Of a stretch of 64,000 nt of DNA, positions 62,500 to 64,000 are shown in pieces (position 1 is the stretch's first letter; every line of letters starts with the position of its first letter). The stretch covers positions 186,001 through 250,000 of the forward strand of contig NZ_CAMYMK010000009.1 of assembly GCF_947259545.1 (NCBI RefSeq), read 5' to 3'. Under the pieces are notes generated by a model. It did no database searches and had not been told where the DNA came from. It was given only the letters and a program-made list of their open reading frames with translations. Source of the stretch: an uncultured Marinobacter sp. GTDB taxonomy: Bacteria > Pseudomonadota > Gammaproteobacteria > Pseudomonadales > Oleiphilaceae. The position numbers and the translations under genes were made by a program.

Positions 62500-63436
62500 A
62501 CGAATCCCGGCCGTGGAAGTCCTGGAGCCCAGGGCGCTTGACAGTTGGACCCATACCCGCAACGGCGATCCGCGCGGGTATATCGACGCGGACAAGCTGA
62601 AGGAGCTGTGGATTCACACCGGCACCGCCTGCAACCTGGCCTGCCCGTTCTGCCTCGAAGGCTCTCACCCCGGTGATGGTCGGATTCCGGGCATGAAACT
62701 GAGCGATGTGAAGCCCTTTATCCACGAAGCCATCGACATGGGCGTGGAGCAGTTTTCCTTCACCGGCGGCGAGCCGTTCGTGATCCGGGACTTCGTCAAC
62801 ATCCTCGATTATGCCAGCCAGCACCGGCCCTGTTTCGTTCTGACCAACGCCACCGAGCCGTTGTTAAAGCGTCGCCACCAGGTGTTGCCGTTGCTGGATA
62901 ACCCCTACGAGATCCACTTCCGGGTCAGCCTGGACTTCCCGGACCGGGCACGTCACGACAAGGATCGCGGCGAAGGCAGTTTCGACCAGGCGTTGGAGGG
63001 TATCCACTGGTTGATCGAACAGGGCTTCCAGGTGTCCATCGCGCGTCAGACCGATCCCGAGGAAATTCCCGCCGACGTCGAAGCGGCGTTCCGCGAGATT
63101 TTCCGTGAATGGCGTATTCCCGAGAACCTGGCGTTCACCGCCTTCCCGGATCTGGGTACACCGGGTTCCGAAGATGGCAGCCCGGAGATCACCGAAACCT
63201 GCATGGAGAAGTACCCGACCAAGGAAAGCCGGGCTCATTTCATGTGCACCTACACACGGATGCTGGTGAAAAAAGGCGATCAGGTTCGGGTGTACGCCTG
63301 CACGCTGGTGGACGATGATCCCCAGTACGACCTGGGCGGGTCGCTGGCGGAGAGCATGGATGAACGCATCATGTTGCGGCATCACCGGTGTTTTGCCTGT
63401 TATCGGTTTGGTGCCAGTTGTTCGGAGCCTGGTTGA
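62465..63436 (+). CDS. Radical SAM protein with C-terminal Cys cluster
   Basis: A 323-residue enzyme. The radical SAM [4Fe-4S] motif is GTACNLACPFCLEG, and FSFTGGEPFVIRDF is the SAM-binding GGE motif. The C-terminal region holds further cysteines (VYACTLVDDDP and RCFACYRFGASC) that could bind an auxiliary cluster, as in SPASM/twitch-type enzymes. Substrate unknown. The start MPLTETRP at 62465, with gaggag upstream, is preferred. It overlaps the VTT-oxidoreductase gene, so the two are probably translated together from the ECF-type promoter at 60226. Confidence 0.88.
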   Translation: MPLTETRPARSKRIPAVEVLEPRALDSWTHTRNGDPRGYIDADKLKELWIHTGTACNLACPFCLEGSHPGDGRIPGMKLSDVKPFIHEAIDMGVEQFSFTGGEPFVIRDFVNILDYASQHRPCFVLTNATEPLLKRRHQVLPLLDNPYEIHFRVSLDFPDRARHDKDRGEGSFDQALEGIHWLIEQGFQVSIARQTDPEEIPADVEAAFREIFREWRIPENLAFTAFPDLGTPGSEDGSPEITETCMEKYPTKESRAHFMCTYTRMLVKKGDQVRVYACTLVDDDPQYDLGGSLAESMDERIMLRHHRCFACYRFGASCSEPG

Positions 63437-63475
63437 TTTTCCGGGCTTCGGTTTAGCCTGAGAACTTGGAGTTGC

Positions 63476-63559
63476 GGCCTTTGGGGTTGGGGAGACCTTC
63501 CAAAACGAGAACCGTGGCTTCTCTGACTGTTTTTGAAGGTCTCCCCAACCCCAAAGGCC
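63476..63559. repeat. Long hairpin repeat, first copy
   Basis: A perfect 25-bp inverted repeat (arms 63476-63500 and 63535-63559; the inner part is GGGGTTGGGGAGACCTTC / GAAGGTCTCCCCAACCCC). The loop contains GAGAACCGTGGCTTCTCTG. It could also terminate the radical SAM transcript, though no T-run follows the stem. Confidence 0.85.
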
Positions 63560-63615
63560 TTGTTCTGACTGAAGAGGTTTATCAGACGGCAATTGCCAAA
63601 GACGGTGGCCGGTGA

Positions 63616-63686
63616 GGGGTGGGAATGTTTTTCCAAAACATTCAAAGAAGCCACGCTTCTCCGTTTTGGAAAAACATTCCCACCCC
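63616..63686. repeat. Long hairpin repeat, second copy, inverted
   Basis: A perfect 24-bp inverted repeat (arms 63616-63639 and 63663-63686; GGGGTGGGAATGTTTTTCC and complement). The reverse complement of its loop, GAGAAGCGTGGCTTCTTTG, matches the loop of the first copy in 17 of 19 bases. The outer arms are unrelated to those of the first copy. This looks like one repeat family in opposite orientations. Confidence 0.85.
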
Positions 63687-63732
63687 TGACTGGCCGGCCC
63701 CCAAACCAAAAACAACGAACCGGAAATGAACA

Positions 63733-64000
63733 ATGAACTTCACTGAAGCCTCCCTGTTCTGGGGATTCCTGTTGGTATACGGCGTGGTCATGTACGCCCT
63801 CTCGCCTAAAAGCAAGAACGCGAATTCGTTCTACAAAGGCGCTGATGATCACGGTAACCCGGTGGGTCAGTGGTCACTCACTGCGAGTATTTTTATCAGT
63901 TGGATCTTTGCCAAGTCGGTGACCAACGCCGCCAACCTGGGTGCGGCCTATGGTGTGGTCGGTGGCCTGGCCTATGCCAGTTACTGGTTGTCGATTCCGG
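63733..64000 (+). CDS. Sodium:solute symporter family protein (3' end outside window)
   Basis: The frame is open from the ATG to the window end. The 89 visible residues have a first helix (FWGFLLVYGVVMYALSPKSK) and the SSS-family segment GNPVGQWSLTASIFISWIFA, followed by SVTNAANLGAAYGVVGG. This is the N terminus of a Na+-coupled solute transporter. Substrate cannot be told from this part. The gene lies behind the two hairpin repeats. Confidence 0.85.
   Translation, partial: MNFTEASLFWGFLLVYGVVMYALSPKSKNANSFYKGADDHGNPVGQWSLTASIFISWIFAKSVTNAANLGAAYGVVGGLAYASYWLSIP

Overview
The window is a chromosomal segment of a high-GC marine gammaproteobacterium, most likely Marinobacter or a close relative. 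The basis is a complete 13-gene nuo operon with fused nuoCD, a set of envelope and heavy-metal genes of the type found in Marinobacter, and long intergenic hairpin repeats. The genus is an inference from gene content, not from a marker-gene comparison. No prophage, transposase or CRISPR array is visible.

Layout. 1-5 kb: end of a long NfeD protein with its slipin partner, an Lpp/OprI-like lipoprotein, an L,D-transpeptidase, a K+/H+ antiporter and tRNA-Gly(CCC). 5-20 kb: the NDH-1 operon nuoA-N, ending two bases from a convergent single-subunit NADH dehydrogenase (NDH-2). 21-34 kb: a TetR/AhpD-like divergent pair with three matching operator-like palindromes, an orphan NosR-type membrane flavo-iron-sulfur protein, several metabolic singletons, and a cystine-type ABC transporter followed by an ADP-ribosylglycohydrolase. 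33-39 kb: metalloid and mercury genes (arsM, divergent merR/merF-merA with a textbook mer promoter), then a four-gene set (MerP-like protein, predicted outer-membrane protein, NHL propeller lipoprotein, SRPBCC protein) behind its own MerR-type promoter. 42.8-48.4 kb: a Cus-type copper/silver efflux operon without an outer-membrane channel gene.

The most unusual part is 39.5-63.5 kb. It encodes an ECF sigma factor with a zinc-finger anti-sigma factor. Nine intergenic sites in this stretch fit one bipartite promoter, (T/C)GTAAC - exactly 16 nt - (T/G)GTC; six of them are exact TGTAAC-N16-TGTC matches. They stand upstream of trkH, a CmcJ-like oxidoreductase, a small secreted YLNY-repeat protein, a tubulin-tyrosine-ligase-like (TTLL) operon, a GGDEF-EAL protein, a YiiX-like hydrolase, an NrtS-like transporter, a DUF3179 protein and a TVP38-FAD-oxidoreductase/radical-SAM pair. 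The sigma factor gene lies inside this set and probably drives it.

Within that regulon the TTLL operon looks like a previously undescribed peptide-modification system. An 807-residue protein joins a eukaryotic-type TTLL ATP-grasp ligase, a PqqD-like peptide-binding domain and an HprK-like domain whose P-loop is lost. Downstream are two exported proteins with long Glu-Gly/Glu-Ala repeats, one a short repeat protein and the other fused to a c-type cytochrome, with a DinB-like protein between them. The two repeat proteins share LLRKL at the same residue positions in their leaders. In eukaryotes TTLL enzymes add amino acids to Glu-rich tails, so the simplest hypothesis is that the enzyme modifies these repeats before or during export. 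This is inference from domain content, gene order and shared regulation.
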